A stretch of DNA of 64,000 bases, taken from contig NZ_JZDQ02000001.1 in the NCBI RefSeq assembly GCF_000960475.2, positions 124,001-188,000 on the forward strand. The letters are read 5' to 3'. Shown here in pieces: positions 34,554 to 42,765 of this stretch (its first letter is position 1; every line of letters starts with the position of its first letter). Made by a program: the position numbers and the translations under genes. A model generated the notes under the pieces. It ran no database searches and had not been told where the DNA came from. It was given only the letters and a program-made list of their open reading frames with translations. This stretch comes from Nocardioides luteus (lineage in GTDB: Bacteria; Actinomycetota; Actinomycetes; Propionibacteriales; Nocardioidaceae).

Positions 34554-36014
34554 TCAGCGGAGCAAGGCGCTCCGCGCGCCGGCGACATCGTCGGTCGTGA
34601 CGTAGTCGACCCCGGCCACCGCGGCGCGGAGAACGGCCGCGGTGCCCACCGCAGGCCAGGTCCCGACCTTGGCGCCCTGACGGTGATAGCGGTCGACGAG
34701 GGCGGCGTCGAGCACCCTGGTGTGGAGGTGCACCTGGGCGAAGCCGGGGCCGTAGAGGTCCGCGGGGTCGGGCTCGTCCTTGACGGCGACCTTCTCCATC
34801 CCGGTCCTCTCGACCCCGGGGAAGTCGAAGTAGCTCGCCTCGAAGCTCATGAAGATCGCCTTGTCGCCGTGGCCCTTCCGGGAGACCCAGCCGGGACGTA
34901 GCGAGACGACCGTGCGGTAGAGCGCGCGCATCTCGGCGGCGCTCTCGCCCTTGAGCTCGACCACGAGCCGCACGCGGTGCCCGTCGAGCCGCTCGGCCGC
35001 CTCGATGGCATCGAAGGTCTCCTCGATGGTCGGCACCCGGACCCCGCGGAACTGCGGACCCATCCACGAGCCCGCGTCGAGCGACTTCACCTCGGCGAGC
35101 GTGAACTCGCGGGGGCTCGCGTCCTGCCGGTCGGGGAAGCGGGTCTCGACGTCGGTGGTGCGCCGGAAGTCGCCGTCGTGAAGCAGTACCCACCGGCCGT
35201 CCGCGGTGGGCTGGAAGTCCATCTCGATGAAGTCGGCCCGCTGTCGCACCGCGCTGCGGAACGCGTCGAGGGTGTTCTCCGGATAGTTGAGCGAGTCGCC
35301 GCGCCACGCCATCACGCCGACCGGTCCGCTCCCGATGGCGTAGACGGCCGCCGACGGCCCCGCGACCGCTGGTGCGCCGTGATGCGCGTGGGCGACCGCC
35401 CGGAACCGCGTCTTCCCCACGGCCCGGGTCCTGAAGACGTACGTCGCGTGGCCGGTCGCGTCGGTGGTGAGCCGGGTGAGGTTCCTCCAGCCCTTGCCGC
35501 TGTCGCCCTGCAGGGTGAGCACCCTGCCGGGGCGGGCCGGAGCGGCGAAGACGGTGAGCCGCACCGCGCTGCCGGCGCGTACGGACCTCGGCACGCTGGT
35601 CGTGACGGTCTGCGGCTGCCCGAAGAGCGTACGCGGCGCGGTGACCCGCGCCCGCCAGCCGCGCCCCTCGCGCTTGATGCCGTAGGCCAGGACGCGCCAC
35701 CGCGTCCGCACCGACGACGACTGGGTCACCTCGAAGGAGTAGTCGCCCGACCTCTCGACGGTCTGCTTCTGGACGACCCGCCATCCGTCCTCGCCATAGC
35801 TCTGCAGGCGCACCACCCGCCGCACGCTCGGGCCCAGCGAGCCGCTCAGCGTGAAGGTCTCCCGCTGGATCGGCCGCGCGACGCTCGAGGTCGGGGCCGC
35901 CGCAGTGACCGGCTCGGCAGCTGCGGCGGCTTCAGGCGCAGGGGAGGACGCGGCCAGACCGAGGACCATCACCAGCGCTGCGAGCAGCGTGGCGAACCGG
36001 GCATGAGGGGGCAT
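34554..36014 (-). CDS. exported glycerophosphodiester phosphodiesterase-family protein lacking the first catalytic His
   Basis: 486 residues. A signal peptide (ARFATLLAALVMVLGLAASS) is followed by an Ala-rich stretch. A beta-sandwich-like region follows (about 50-225, strands such as RWRVLAYGIKREGRGWRARV). The C-terminal TIM-barrel GDPD domain runs from about 230. The usual HRG motif reads AWRGDSLNYPENT, with Trp237 in place of the catalytic His. The metal-binding EMDFQPT and LLHDGDFRRTTD motifs remain. ATG 36014 is chosen because TAACCT lies eight bases upstream; ATG 36050 is a longer alternative. Hydrolysis of glycerophosphodiesters is therefore doubtful. Confidence 0.8.
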   Translation of the reverse strand: MPPHARFATLLAALVMVLGLAASSPAPEAAAAAEPVTAAAPTSSVARPIQRETFTLSGSLGPSVRRVVRLQSYGEDGWRVVQKQTVERSGDYSFEVTQSSSVRTRWRVLAYGIKREGRGWRARVTAPRTLFGQPQTVTTSVPRSVRAGSAVRLTVFAAPARPGRVLTLQGDSGKGWRNLTRLTTDATGHATYVFRTRAVGKTRFRAVAHAHHGAPAVAGPSAAVYAIGSGPVGVMAWRGDSLNYPENTLDAFRSAVRQRADFIEMDFQPTADGRWVLLHDGDFRRTTDVETRFPDRQDASPREFTLAEVKSLDAGSWMGPQFRGVRVPTIEETFDAIEAAERLDGHRVRLVVELKGESAAEMRALYRTVVSLRPGWVSRKGHGDKAIFMSFEASYFDFPGVERTGMEKVAVKDEPDPADLYGPGFAQVHLHTRVLDAALVDRYHRQGAKVGTWPAVGTAAVLRAAVAGVDYVTTDDVAGARSALLR

Positions 36015-36022
36015 GCGCAGTG

Positions 36023-36028
36023 AGGTTA
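36023..36028 (-). promoter_or_regulatory. -10 element TAACCT, leaderless start of GDPD-family gene
   Basis: On the minus strand TAACCT ends eight bases before ATG 36014. This supports the shorter start. Confidence 0.4.
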
Positions 36029-36070
36029 GGGGATTGCTGAACCGAGCCATAAACCGGTATCCCGATAGTG

Positions 36071-37576
36071 TTAATCGAGAAAGCGTTGCACGGTCTCGAT
36101 CGTGTCTGCCTCGGCAGCTGTCTTGTCGTCGCGATAGCGCACCACGCGGGCGAACCGGAGCGCGACACCGCCGGGATAGCGGGTCGAGCGCTGCACCCCG
36201 TCGAAGGCGATCTCGACCACCTGCTCGGGCCTGACCTGGACCGCCCAGTCGCTGTGCGGGTCGGTCAGGGCGAGCTCGGTGAACCGCTCGGTCTGCCAGG
36301 CCAGCATCTGGTCGGTCATCCCCTTGAACGTCTTGCCGATCATCACGAACCCGTCCGGCCCGCGCGCGCCGAGGTGGATGTTGGAGAGCCAGCCCTTACG
36401 GCGGCCCGAGCCCCACTCGATGCCGATGACGACCAGGTCGAGGGTGTGGACCGGCTTGACCTTGATCCAGCCCGAGCCGCGCCGCCCCGCCTCCCAGGGC
36501 AGGCCGACTCCCTTGACGACGACGCCCTCGTGGCCGGCGGAGAGCACATCGGTCGCGAACTGCTCGGCTGCCTCGGTGTCCACGGTGACCAGCCGTGGGG
36601 AGCGATGCCGCTCGGGGACGATCCGGTCGAGCTCGGCGAGGCGCTGGTCGAGCGCTACGTCGATGAGATCGCGACCGTCGACGTGGAGGATATCGAAGAA
36701 GTAGGGCGACACGACCGCGTCGGCGGCCGACCGGGTCGCGGTGCGCGAGGCGGTCTCCTGGAACGGCCGGGGACGCCCGTCCGGGCCCACCGTCATGGCC
36801 TCGCCGTCCAGCACGAGCGTGTCGGCGGGGAAGGAGGCGACGATCTCCGCCACCTCGGGCAGCCGGGCGGTGATGTCCTCGAGGGTGCGGGTCGCGATGC
36901 GTACCTCCGAGCCGGACTTGTGAGCCTGGATCCTGATCCCGTCGAGCTTGGTGTCGACCACGACCGGCTCGCCGAGCTTGGCCATGGCCTCCTCGACCGA
37001 GCCGGCCGAGGAGGCGAGCATCGGCAGCACGGGCCGGCCGACCACCAGCCCGACGTCGGCGAGCGCCTCCTCGCCGTCGAAGGCGAGCCCCGCGACCACC
37101 ACGGTCGAGCCGGCGAGCATCGCGGCGCGGCGTACGGCCGGCAACGGCACCCCGGCGGCGACGGCCAGCGCCTCCTGGACCAGCGAGTCGAGCGCCCCCT
37201 GGCGCACCTCTCCGGTGACCACGGCTCGGAGCCACACCTGCTCGGCGGTGGTCGCGGCGCCGAAGAGCGCGTCGGCCTCGGCCGCCCGGGCGACCTGCGA
37301 GCCCGATCCCGACAGCCGCGACATCCTCTCGAACGCCTCGTGCACCTCGCTCACCGTCAGCGACGCCTCGGCGGCAGGGGGCGGGAGCGCGGTGAGGGAA
37401 CGCCATCCCAGTCCCGTACGCCGCTGCAGCAGCGATCCGCTGAGATAGGCCGTCACCACCGGCAGCTCGTTGCGCGTGGCCGCGCCGAGGCACTCGGCCA
37501 GCGCGGCGACCTTGGCCTTCCGTGACCGGGTCGCTGCGACGGCGTTCGAGGTGGAGACGATGTCGGCGAGCAGCAT
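36071..37576 (-). CDS. ligB: ATP-dependent DNA ligase LigB
   Basis: 501 residues. The N-terminal DNA-binding domain (1-200) is followed by the nucleotidyltransferase domain with adenylated Lys about 210 in VVDTKLDGIRI (motif I). Then come LVLDGEAM (motif III), FFDILHVDG, HEGVVVKG (motif IV) and WIKVKP (motif V), and an OB domain ends the protein. It seals nicks with ATP. Colinearity with mycobacterial LigB (about 507 residues, starting MLL) supports ATG 37576 over 37591. A maleylpyruvate isomerase-family gene lies 43 bases upstream on the same strand. Confidence 0.94.
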   Translation of the reverse strand: MLLADIVSTSNAVAATRSRKAKVAALAECLGAATRNELPVVTAYLSGSLLQRRTGLGWRSLTALPPPAAEASLTVSEVHEAFERMSRLSGSGSQVARAAEADALFGAATTAEQVWLRAVVTGEVRQGALDSLVQEALAVAAGVPLPAVRRAAMLAGSTVVVAGLAFDGEEALADVGLVVGRPVLPMLASSAGSVEEAMAKLGEPVVVDTKLDGIRIQAHKSGSEVRIATRTLEDITARLPEVAEIVASFPADTLVLDGEAMTVGPDGRPRPFQETASRTATRSAADAVVSPYFFDILHVDGRDLIDVALDQRLAELDRIVPERHRSPRLVTVDTEAAEQFATDVLSAGHEGVVVKGVGLPWEAGRRGSGWIKVKPVHTLDLVVIGIEWGSGRRKGWLSNIHLGARGPDGFVMIGKTFKGMTDQMLAWQTERFTELALTDPHSDWAVQVRPEQVVEIAFDGVQRSTRYPGGVALRFARVVRYRDDKTAAEADTIETVQRFLD

Positions 37577-37619
37577 GTCTCCAGTGAACATCACTCCGCC
37601 GACATTTCCCCGGGACCAG

Positions 37620-38210
37620 TCAGTGCGATGGCTCCACGTGCCTCTCCGGGTCCCGCCCGAGGAGGCGTAGCGCGTCGCCCCAGGAGTCCTCGCCGTTCTC
37701 GGCGAGCGGTGCGGCGAAGACCGGCGTACCGCCCGGCCTGGCCGCGATCTGCCGGGCCATCTCGAGGACCACGATGACCGTGGCCTCCGAAGGCCGGTAG
37801 TCGCGCCCGAGCGCCGTCGCGACGTCCCAGGCATGTATGGCGGCATCGAGCAGCTGCATCCCGAGCGCGACCTTCACCGTCGGCCGGAAGCCGAACTCCG
37901 CGAGATGGATCGTCGCCTCCGGGGCGGCGGCGCCGAACGCCTCGCGCACCCGGGTGGCCGACTCCTGCCACCGGTCGGCGAGGTCCTCGGCCGTCACCGG
38001 CACGGACGCGTACGCAGCGACCGGCGCGTCGCCCTCGGCGACCGCGGCCGCGAAGCCGAGGTTCTGGCCGACCATGTGGCCGAACAGATCCGCGAGGTCC
38101 CAGCCGGCACATGGGGTGGAAAGGCTCAGATCACCGGCCCGGGAGGCGAGCGAGCCGGTCTCGTCGAGGGCCAGGTCGTACTCCGCGAGCATCTCGAAAA
38201 AAGTAAGCAT
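37620..38210 (-). CDS. TIGR03086-type metal-binding protein (mycothiol-dependent maleylpyruvate isomerase / DinB fold)
   Basis: 196 residues. The MDMPI N-terminal helical bundle has LSTPCAGWDLADLFGHMVGQN (the W-D-x-x-x-x-x-x-H metal pattern) and a second site in LLDAAIHAWDVATALG. Its substrate is unknown; relatives use mycothiol. ATG 38210 is supported by TACGAT six bases upstream. It is divergent from a marR gene, and the region between holds repeats GTAAGC and the inverted pair TACG/CGTA, so MarR is the likely regulator. Confidence 0.82.
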   Translation of the reverse strand: MLTFFEMLAEYDLALDETGSLASRAGDLSLSTPCAGWDLADLFGHMVGQNLGFAAAVAEGDAPVAAYASVPVTAEDLADRWQESATRVREAFGAAAPEATIHLAEFGFRPTVKVALGMQLLDAAIHAWDVATALGRDYRPSEATVIVVLEMARQIAARPGGTPVFAAPLAENGEDSWGDALRLLGRDPERHVEPSH

Positions 38211-38216
38211 ACGTTG

Positions 38217-38222
38217 ATCGTA
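38217..38222 (-). promoter_or_regulatory. -10 element TACGAT, leaderless start
   Basis: On the minus strand TACGAT ends six bases before ATG 38210. It is part of a small inverted repeat TACGTTGATCGTA that could be a MarR operator. Confidence 0.4.
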
Positions 38223-38250
38223 AGCAGAGGTAGATCATATGTCGAACGGT

Positions 38251-38256
38251 TAAGAT
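38251..38256 (+). promoter_or_regulatory. -10 element TAAGAT, leaderless start of marR
   Basis: It ends six bases before GTG 38263. Confidence 0.45.
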
Positions 38257-38262
38257 CCTGCG

Positions 38263-38679
38263 GTGGATCGACCCGAGCTCGGCTTCCTGCTGTCCCGACT
38301 GCTGCGTGAGGTGATGGCCCGCGAGAAGCCGATCCTCGACGCCGCGGGGCTGGAGATGTGGGACTACGCGGTGCTGACCGCGCTGGCCGAGTCGGACGCT
38401 CCCACGCAGGCACAGCTCGCCGCGACCACCGGTCGTGACAAGACCCGGCTGATCGGCAACCTGGACCGCCTCGAGGCCGAGGGACTGGTCCGGCGAGCGC
38501 CCGACCCGGCCGACCGCCGCAACCGGATCGTGTCCCTGACCCCGGCAGGCTCTGACGTCCTCCGCCGCTGCCGCGACGCCATCGGAGCGATGGAGACCGA
38601 GCTGCTGGCCGATCTCGACGCGACCGACCGGACCGGGTTCGAACGGGCGCTGACCGCTCTCGTCGAGAACGACCGCTGA
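38263..38679 (+). CDS. MarR family transcriptional regulator
   Basis: 138 residues. The winged helix spans residues 45-105: APTQAQLAATTGRDKTRLI (recognition helix) and EAEGLVRRAPDPADRRNRIV (wing). It is leaderless from GTG 38263. Divergent transcription from the MDMPI-family gene and the operator-like repeats between them suggest local control, including the following serine hydrolase gene. Confidence 0.88.
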   Translation: MDRPELGFLLSRLLREVMAREKPILDAAGLEMWDYAVLTALAESDAPTQAQLAATTGRDKTRLIGNLDRLEAEGLVRRAPDPADRRNRIVSLTPAGSDVLRRCRDAIGAMETELLADLDATDRTGFERALTALVENDR

Positions 38680-38690
38680 GGCGCCCGGCC

Positions 38691-38696
38691 TATCCT
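38691..38696 (+). promoter_or_regulatory. -10 element TATCCT, leaderless start of serine hydrolase
   Basis: It ends six bases before ATG 38703, so this gene can be transcribed apart from marR. Confidence 0.4.
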
Positions 38697-38702
38697 CGCC
38701 CC

Positions 38703-40091
38703 ATGTCGCCTGTCGCCGCCCGCACCTGGATCGAGTCCGAGCTGCCTGCCCTGCTGGCCCGTCATCGCGTGCCCGCGGCGGCCGTCGGGGTGCTCCAGGA
38801 CGGCCAGGTCGTCGACCACGCGAGCGGCATCCTCAACCTCGACACCGGCGTGGAGGCGACCACCGACTCGCTCTTCCAGGTCGGCTCGATCACCAAGCTG
38901 TGGACCACCGACCTGGTGATGCAGCTCGTCGACGACGGCTCGATCGACCTCGATGATGCGATCACGCGCCATCTGCCGGACTTCACGGTCGCCGACGAGG
39001 AGGCGACCCGGACGATCACCGTCCGCCAGCTGCTCTCCCACACCGCAGGCTTCGAGGGTGACGTCTTCACCGACCACGGACCCGGCGACGACGCGGTCGA
39101 GCGGTTCGTCGCCTCGATGGGCGACCTGCCGCAGATCTTCGCGCCGGGGGAGCGGTTCTCCTACTCCAACGCGGGCTTCGCCGTGCTCGGCCGCCTCGTC
39201 GAGGTCGTCCGCGGGATCACCTGGGACCGTGCCCTCTACGAGCACCTCGCCGCCCCGCTGGGCCTCGCCCACATCGCCACCACGGCCTATGACGCGATCA
39301 GGTTCCGCACCGCGATGGGCCACATCGACCCCGGTCCCGACCACATCCTGCGCCCGGGACCGGCCTGGGGGATGGCCCGCGCCAGCGGCCCGGTCGGCGC
39401 GATGCTCTCGATGCGCGTACGCGACCTGCTCGGCTTCGCCGCCATGCACCTGGCCGGGGGCGTGGCCGCCGATGGCACCCGCGTCGTCTCGGCGGCCTCC
39501 TGCGCCGACGTCCTCACCCGGCAGGTCGACCATCCCGCCTCCACCCGTTCCGACGGCCGCGGTCTGGGCTGGTCCCTCGACGACACCCGACAGGGGATCG
39601 TGGGTCACGACGGTCAGACGATCGGGCAGTCGGCGTTCTTCCGGATGGTGCCCGAGCACGGCCTGGCGGTCGCGCTGCTCACCAACGGCGGCGACACCTA
39701 CGGCCTCTACCACGACGTCGTCGGCCATCTGCTCCACGAGCTCGCCGGCGTACGCATCACCCCGGACCCGGTGCCACCCGAGCAGCCGCCGGCCGGTTTC
39801 GACGCCGACCGCCTGCTGGGCACCTACCGGGCCCGGATCGTCGACTGGACGCTCCGCAAGGAACCCGACGGCCGGCTGTGGGTCGAGGAGATCCCCGGTC
39901 CCGAGGCGGCCGCCGTCGGCGACGAGCCGCAGACCTACGAGGTCCTCCCGTACGCCGTCGACCAGGTCGTCACCGCCGACGCCCTGCACGGCGCCCACCA
40001 CGTCTTCGGGTTCACCGGCAGCGACTCGGCAGGACGTGCGACGCATCTGACGACGAGCCGGGTCTTTCCGCGGGCTAACCTCGACTCATGA
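38703..40091 (+). CDS. beta-lactamase-related serine hydrolase (class C / EstB fold)
   Basis: 462 residues, no signal peptide. The nucleophile motif S-x-x-K is SITK (Ser62-Lys65) in FQVGSITKLWTT, and the Tyr motif is YSN in RFSYSNAGFAVLGRL. GHDGQTIGQSAFF (about 300) replaces the KTG box. A C-terminal lipocalin-like extension (about 355-460) is typical of esterase or aminohydrolase members. The substrate is unknown. It starts 24 bases after marR but with its own -10. Confidence 0.85.
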   Translation: MSPVAARTWIESELPALLARHRVPAAAVGVLQDGQVVDHASGILNLDTGVEATTDSLFQVGSITKLWTTDLVMQLVDDGSIDLDDAITRHLPDFTVADEEATRTITVRQLLSHTAGFEGDVFTDHGPGDDAVERFVASMGDLPQIFAPGERFSYSNAGFAVLGRLVEVVRGITWDRALYEHLAAPLGLAHIATTAYDAIRFRTAMGHIDPGPDHILRPGPAWGMARASGPVGAMLSMRVRDLLGFAAMHLAGGVAADGTRVVSAASCADVLTRQVDHPASTRSDGRGLGWSLDDTRQGIVGHDGQTIGQSAFFRMVPEHGLAVALLTNGGDTYGLYHDVVGHLLHELAGVRITPDPVPPEQPPAGFDADRLLGTYRARIVDWTLRKEPDGRLWVEEIPGPEAAAVGDEPQTYEVLPYAVDQVVTADALHGAHHVFGFTGSDSAGRATHLTTSRVFPRANLDS

Positions 40092-40122
40092 GCGAGCGCC
40101 AGCGAGCGGCCATGGGCCTCAG

Positions 40123-40167
40123 GCCGCCGCCTCCGTACTCTTCGCTCTGCCCTACGGAGGCGGCGGC
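40123..40167 (+). promoter_or_regulatory. perfect 15-bp hairpin burying a ribosome-binding site
   Basis: GCCGCCGCCTCCGTA (40123-40137) pairs without mismatch with TACGGAGGCGGCGGC (40153-40167). The right arm holds the Shine-Dalgarno ACGGAGG of the glycosylase gene, and its last base touches ATG 40168. It may control translation, or act as terminator of the upstream gene. Confidence 0.65.
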
Positions 40168-41073
40168 ATGAGCGCTCAGCGGACGGTCCGTCCCGGCTAT
40201 GCGGTGGGACTGGCCTCCATGCTGCGGCCGCTTCGGCGCGGGCTCGGGGACCCGACGTACAAGATCCTCGGCGACGACCACTGGCGAGCCGTCCGTACGC
40301 CACACGGCCCCGCCACGCTGAGGCTGCGCCAGCGCGACACCGAGGTCGAGTCCGAGGCGTGGGGCGAGGGCGCCGAGTGGGCCCTGGAGCAGCTTCCCGC
40401 TCTGCTGGGGGCCGAGGACCGCCCCGAGGAGTTCCGCACCGACGACCCGCTGCTCGCGACGCTGCTGGAGCGCTTCGAGGTGCCGCGCTTCGGGCGCACC
40501 GGGCTGATGATGGAGGCGCTGGTGCCCTCGATCATCGAGCAGAAGGTGACCAACAACGAGGCGTTCCGCGGCTTCGGCAACCTGGTCAGGCGCTTCGGCG
40601 AGGTCGCGCCCGGCCCGGGCGCGGACCACGGGCTGCGCCTGCAGCCGTCACCGGAGACGCTCCGTACGATCCCCAGCTGGGACTGGCTGCGCCTGCCCGT
40701 CGACCCGGCCCGCTCCAAGGCGGTCCTGCACGCGGCCCGGGTCGCGACCGCGGTCGAGCGGACCGCGAGCCTGCCCGGCGACGAGGTCGAACGACGGCTC
40801 ACCACCATCCCCGGCGTCGGCGAGTGGACCGTCGCCGAGGTGCGGCAGCGCGCGCTCGGCGACCCGGACGCGGTCAGCTTCGGCGACTATCACCTCGCCA
40901 AGGACGTCGGGTGGGCGTTGACCAATGCGGCTTGGGACGACGAGCGGCTGCGGGAGTATCTGGAGAGGTTCCGGCCGCATCGGGCTCGCGTCGTGGCGTT
41001 GATCTATCGGGGGGCCGGGAAGAGGCCTCGGCGCGGTCCGAAGATGTCGCCTCGGACGCACTTGCCTTCTTGA
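40168..41073 (+). CDS. DNA-3-methyladenine glycosylase II-type HhH-GPD protein
   Basis: 301 residues. A helix-hairpin-helix with the Gly/Pro-rich loop TTIPGVGEWTVAEV is followed by the catalytic Asp in VSFGDYHLAKDVG, the AlkA-family pattern. It removes alkylated bases from DNA. The protein lacks the Fe-S cysteine cluster of EndoIII. The start codon abuts a hairpin that contains its ribosome site. The LigB ligase is encoded only 2.6 kb away, but on the other strand. Confidence 0.87.
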   Translation: MSAQRTVRPGYAVGLASMLRPLRRGLGDPTYKILGDDHWRAVRTPHGPATLRLRQRDTEVESEAWGEGAEWALEQLPALLGAEDRPEEFRTDDPLLATLLERFEVPRFGRTGLMMEALVPSIIEQKVTNNEAFRGFGNLVRRFGEVAPGPGADHGLRLQPSPETLRTIPSWDWLRLPVDPARSKAVLHAARVATAVERTASLPGDEVERRLTTIPGVGEWTVAEVRQRALGDPDAVSFGDYHLAKDVGWALTNAAWDDERLREYLERFRPHRARVVALIYRGAGKRPRRGPKMSPRTHLPS

Positions 41074-41086
41074 GCTGCTGATTTAC

Positions 41087-41161
41087 TGCCGAGTCGGCGC
41101 ATCTGTCCCCTCTCGCTCGCTTCGCTTCGCGAGACACGGGGACAGATCCGCCGACTCGGCA
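41087..41161. terminator. long imperfect hairpin between convergent genes
   Basis: The left arm (41087-41110) starts TGCCGAGTCGGC and the right arm (41138-41161) ends GCCGACTCGGCA; 23 of 24 bases pair. The 27-base loop contains a smaller TCTCGC/GCGAGA stem. It probably terminates both the glycosylase and the PLD gene. Its GAGTCGGC core resembles the palindrome at 27654 and the core hairpins of the 21-bp arrays. Confidence 0.75.
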
Positions 41162-41178
41162 GGCCTCGGGGTTGGTCC

Positions 41179-42447
41179 TCAGAGCAGGGGGCGGAGCGGG
41201 GTGAGGACCAGCTCGGTGAACTTGCGGTGGATGTCGCGGGCGGCCCACTCGTCGGAGGTCAGCTCGAGGGCGTTGGACTCGTCGCGGGAGAAGATCTCCT
41301 CCATCTGCTTGGCGACGTCGCGGTCGAAGATCTCCAGGTTGATCTCGTAGTTGCCGGTCAGCGAGAGCCGGTCGATGTTGGCGGTGCCGACGGTCGACCA
41401 GAAGCCGTCGACGGTGGCCGTCTTGGCGTGGATCATCGCGTCCTTGAACCGCAGGATCCGCACGCCGGAGTCGAGCAGCTGGGAGAAGTAGCCGCGCGAG
41501 ATCCAGTCGACCACGACGTGGTTCGACTTCAGCGGCAGCAGGATGCGTACGTCGACCCCGCGCTGCGCCGCGGCCTTGAGTGCGGCGACGAAGTCCTCGT
41601 CGGGGACGAAGTAGGCGGTGGTCAGATAGATGTTGCGGGAGGCCCGGTTGATCGCCTCGAGGTACATCGAGCGGATCGGGAACATCCACAGCCGGGGTAC
41701 GTTGCGGTGGAACCGGAGATCGGGGTCCCATGACGGCGCGGTCTCGATGAGCAGCGGGCCCTCGGTGCCGGTCCGGTGGGTCAACGGGTGCGGCCGTCGC
41801 CGGTTGAGGTTCCAGAAGTCGGCGAACGCGCGACGCAGGTCCCACACACCGGGCCCGGTGATCCGGACGTGGGTGTCGCGCCACTCGGTGGCGTACGCGG
41901 TGCCGATGTTGTAGCCGCCGACGAAGCCGACCGTGTCGTCGACGACCAGGATCTTGCGGTGGTCGCGGCCGTAGCGGGAGAGGTCGAAGAAGCGCCAGCC
42001 CGCCGCGTAGGTGGGGTAGCGCAGCACGTGCATGCCTTCGGGGAAGCGCTTGAAGCGGGCCGGCACCACGAGGTTGGCGAGCTCGTCGAAGATGCAGTAG
42101 ACCTCGACGCCGCGCTCGGTCGCCTCGGCCAGCGCCTGCTTGAACCGGTTGCCGACCTCGTCGCCCTTCCAGATGTAGGTCTCGAGGAAGATCTGCTTCT
42201 TGGCGCCGTCGATGGCGGCGATCATGTCCTCGTAGAGGTCGTTGCCGAAGGTGTAGGTCGTCACCGTGCCGTCGCCGACGCTGTTGGTGCGCGGCGGGGT
42301 GACCGGGAACGGCTTGGCGCGCTTCCCGCGGCTGCGGTAAGCGTCGACGAGGCTCATCACGACGGCGAGCGCGATCGGCACGCCGAAGACGGCGAGGAGC
42401 AGGCGGCGTAGGAACCTCATGACGCCCCCCGGCGACAGTCTCATCAC
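41179..42447 (-). CDS. phospholipase D-family protein, cardiolipin synthase-like
   Basis: 422 residues. One N-terminal transmembrane helix (LLLAVFGVPIALAVVMSLV) and two PLD domains with intact HKD motifs: GRDHRKILVVDD (about 165) and MIHAKTATVDG (about 320). GTGTANID-type Asn-Ile-Asp follows the second. Likely cardiolipin synthase type Cls, joining phosphatidylglycerol at the membrane, but nuclease or other phosphodiester activity cannot be excluded. GTG 42447 lies seven bases after TAGATT; ATG 42444 and 42420 are alternatives. It is divergent from the mce4 operon. Confidence 0.87.
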   Translation of the reverse strand: MMRLSPGGVMRFLRRLLLAVFGVPIALAVVMSLVDAYRSRGKRAKPFPVTPPRTNSVGDGTVTTYTFGNDLYEDMIAAIDGAKKQIFLETYIWKGDEVGNRFKQALAEATERGVEVYCIFDELANLVVPARFKRFPEGMHVLRYPTYAAGWRFFDLSRYGRDHRKILVVDDTVGFVGGYNIGTAYATEWRDTHVRITGPGVWDLRRAFADFWNLNRRRPHPLTHRTGTEGPLLIETAPSWDPDLRFHRNVPRLWMFPIRSMYLEAINRASRNIYLTTAYFVPDEDFVAALKAAAQRGVDVRILLPLKSNHVVVDWISRGYFSQLLDSGVRILRFKDAMIHAKTATVDGFWSTVGTANIDRLSLTGNYEINLEIFDRDVAKQMEEIFSRDESNALELTSDEWAARDIHRKFTELVLTPLRPLL

Positions 42448-42454
42448 AGTTCCC

Positions 42455-42460
42455 AATCTA
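42455..42460 (-). promoter_or_regulatory. -10 element TAGATT for the PLD gene
   Basis: On the minus strand TAGATT ends seven bases before GTG 42447. Confidence 0.4.
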
Positions 42461-42618
42461 ACCGGCTGATCGCGCCGAGACACACCGGTGCTGCGCGCCG
42501 CTCGACACCGATACCCGATGCCGATGATCCCAGCCGCTCCGAAGACCCTCGGACCAGCATGCGAGAACGCCCTTCACAGGCCTCGTCATCGTGTGGAGGA
42601 TCCTGTGATCCCCGTCAC

Positions 42619-42632
42619 CTACTGGCTGGTAA
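42619..42632. promoter_or_regulatory. operator-like site CTACTGGCTGGTAA in mce4 upstream region
   Basis: It matches the fadA upstream site (TTACCCGCTGGTAA) at 11 of 14 bases. It lies in the 318-bp region between the PLD and yrbE4A genes, 147 bases before yrbE4A. Apart from this site and the KstR box, that region shows no further structure I can support. Confidence 0.35.
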
Positions 42633-42700
42633 GTCGTTGGACCGAAATACCTCCCACCCTGTTCGCGGACATGTCCGGGGCGGGTCGTTGCCCTCGGAAC

Positions 42701-42714
42701 TGAAACGTGTTCTA
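42701..42714. promoter_or_regulatory. KstR box TGAAACGTGTTCTA, mce4 operon promoter
   Basis: It fits the KstR pattern TNNAACNNGTTNNA at every fixed base. It lies 52 bases before the yrbE4A ATG, where the repressor would block transcription until a steroid-CoA thioester releases it. A half-like copy TTGAAACGTGAG follows at 42723. Confidence 0.75.
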
Positions 42715-42765
42715 CTACAGGCTTGAAACGTGAGCCGAGTCACAAGACGTCGCGGAAGGTCAAGG

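Noticed and set aside
42488..42703. 71-codon ORF in the mce4 upstream region
   Set aside because: It runs through the operator-like site and has no ribosome site. Its composition does not look coding, and the region is better explained as promoter DNA.
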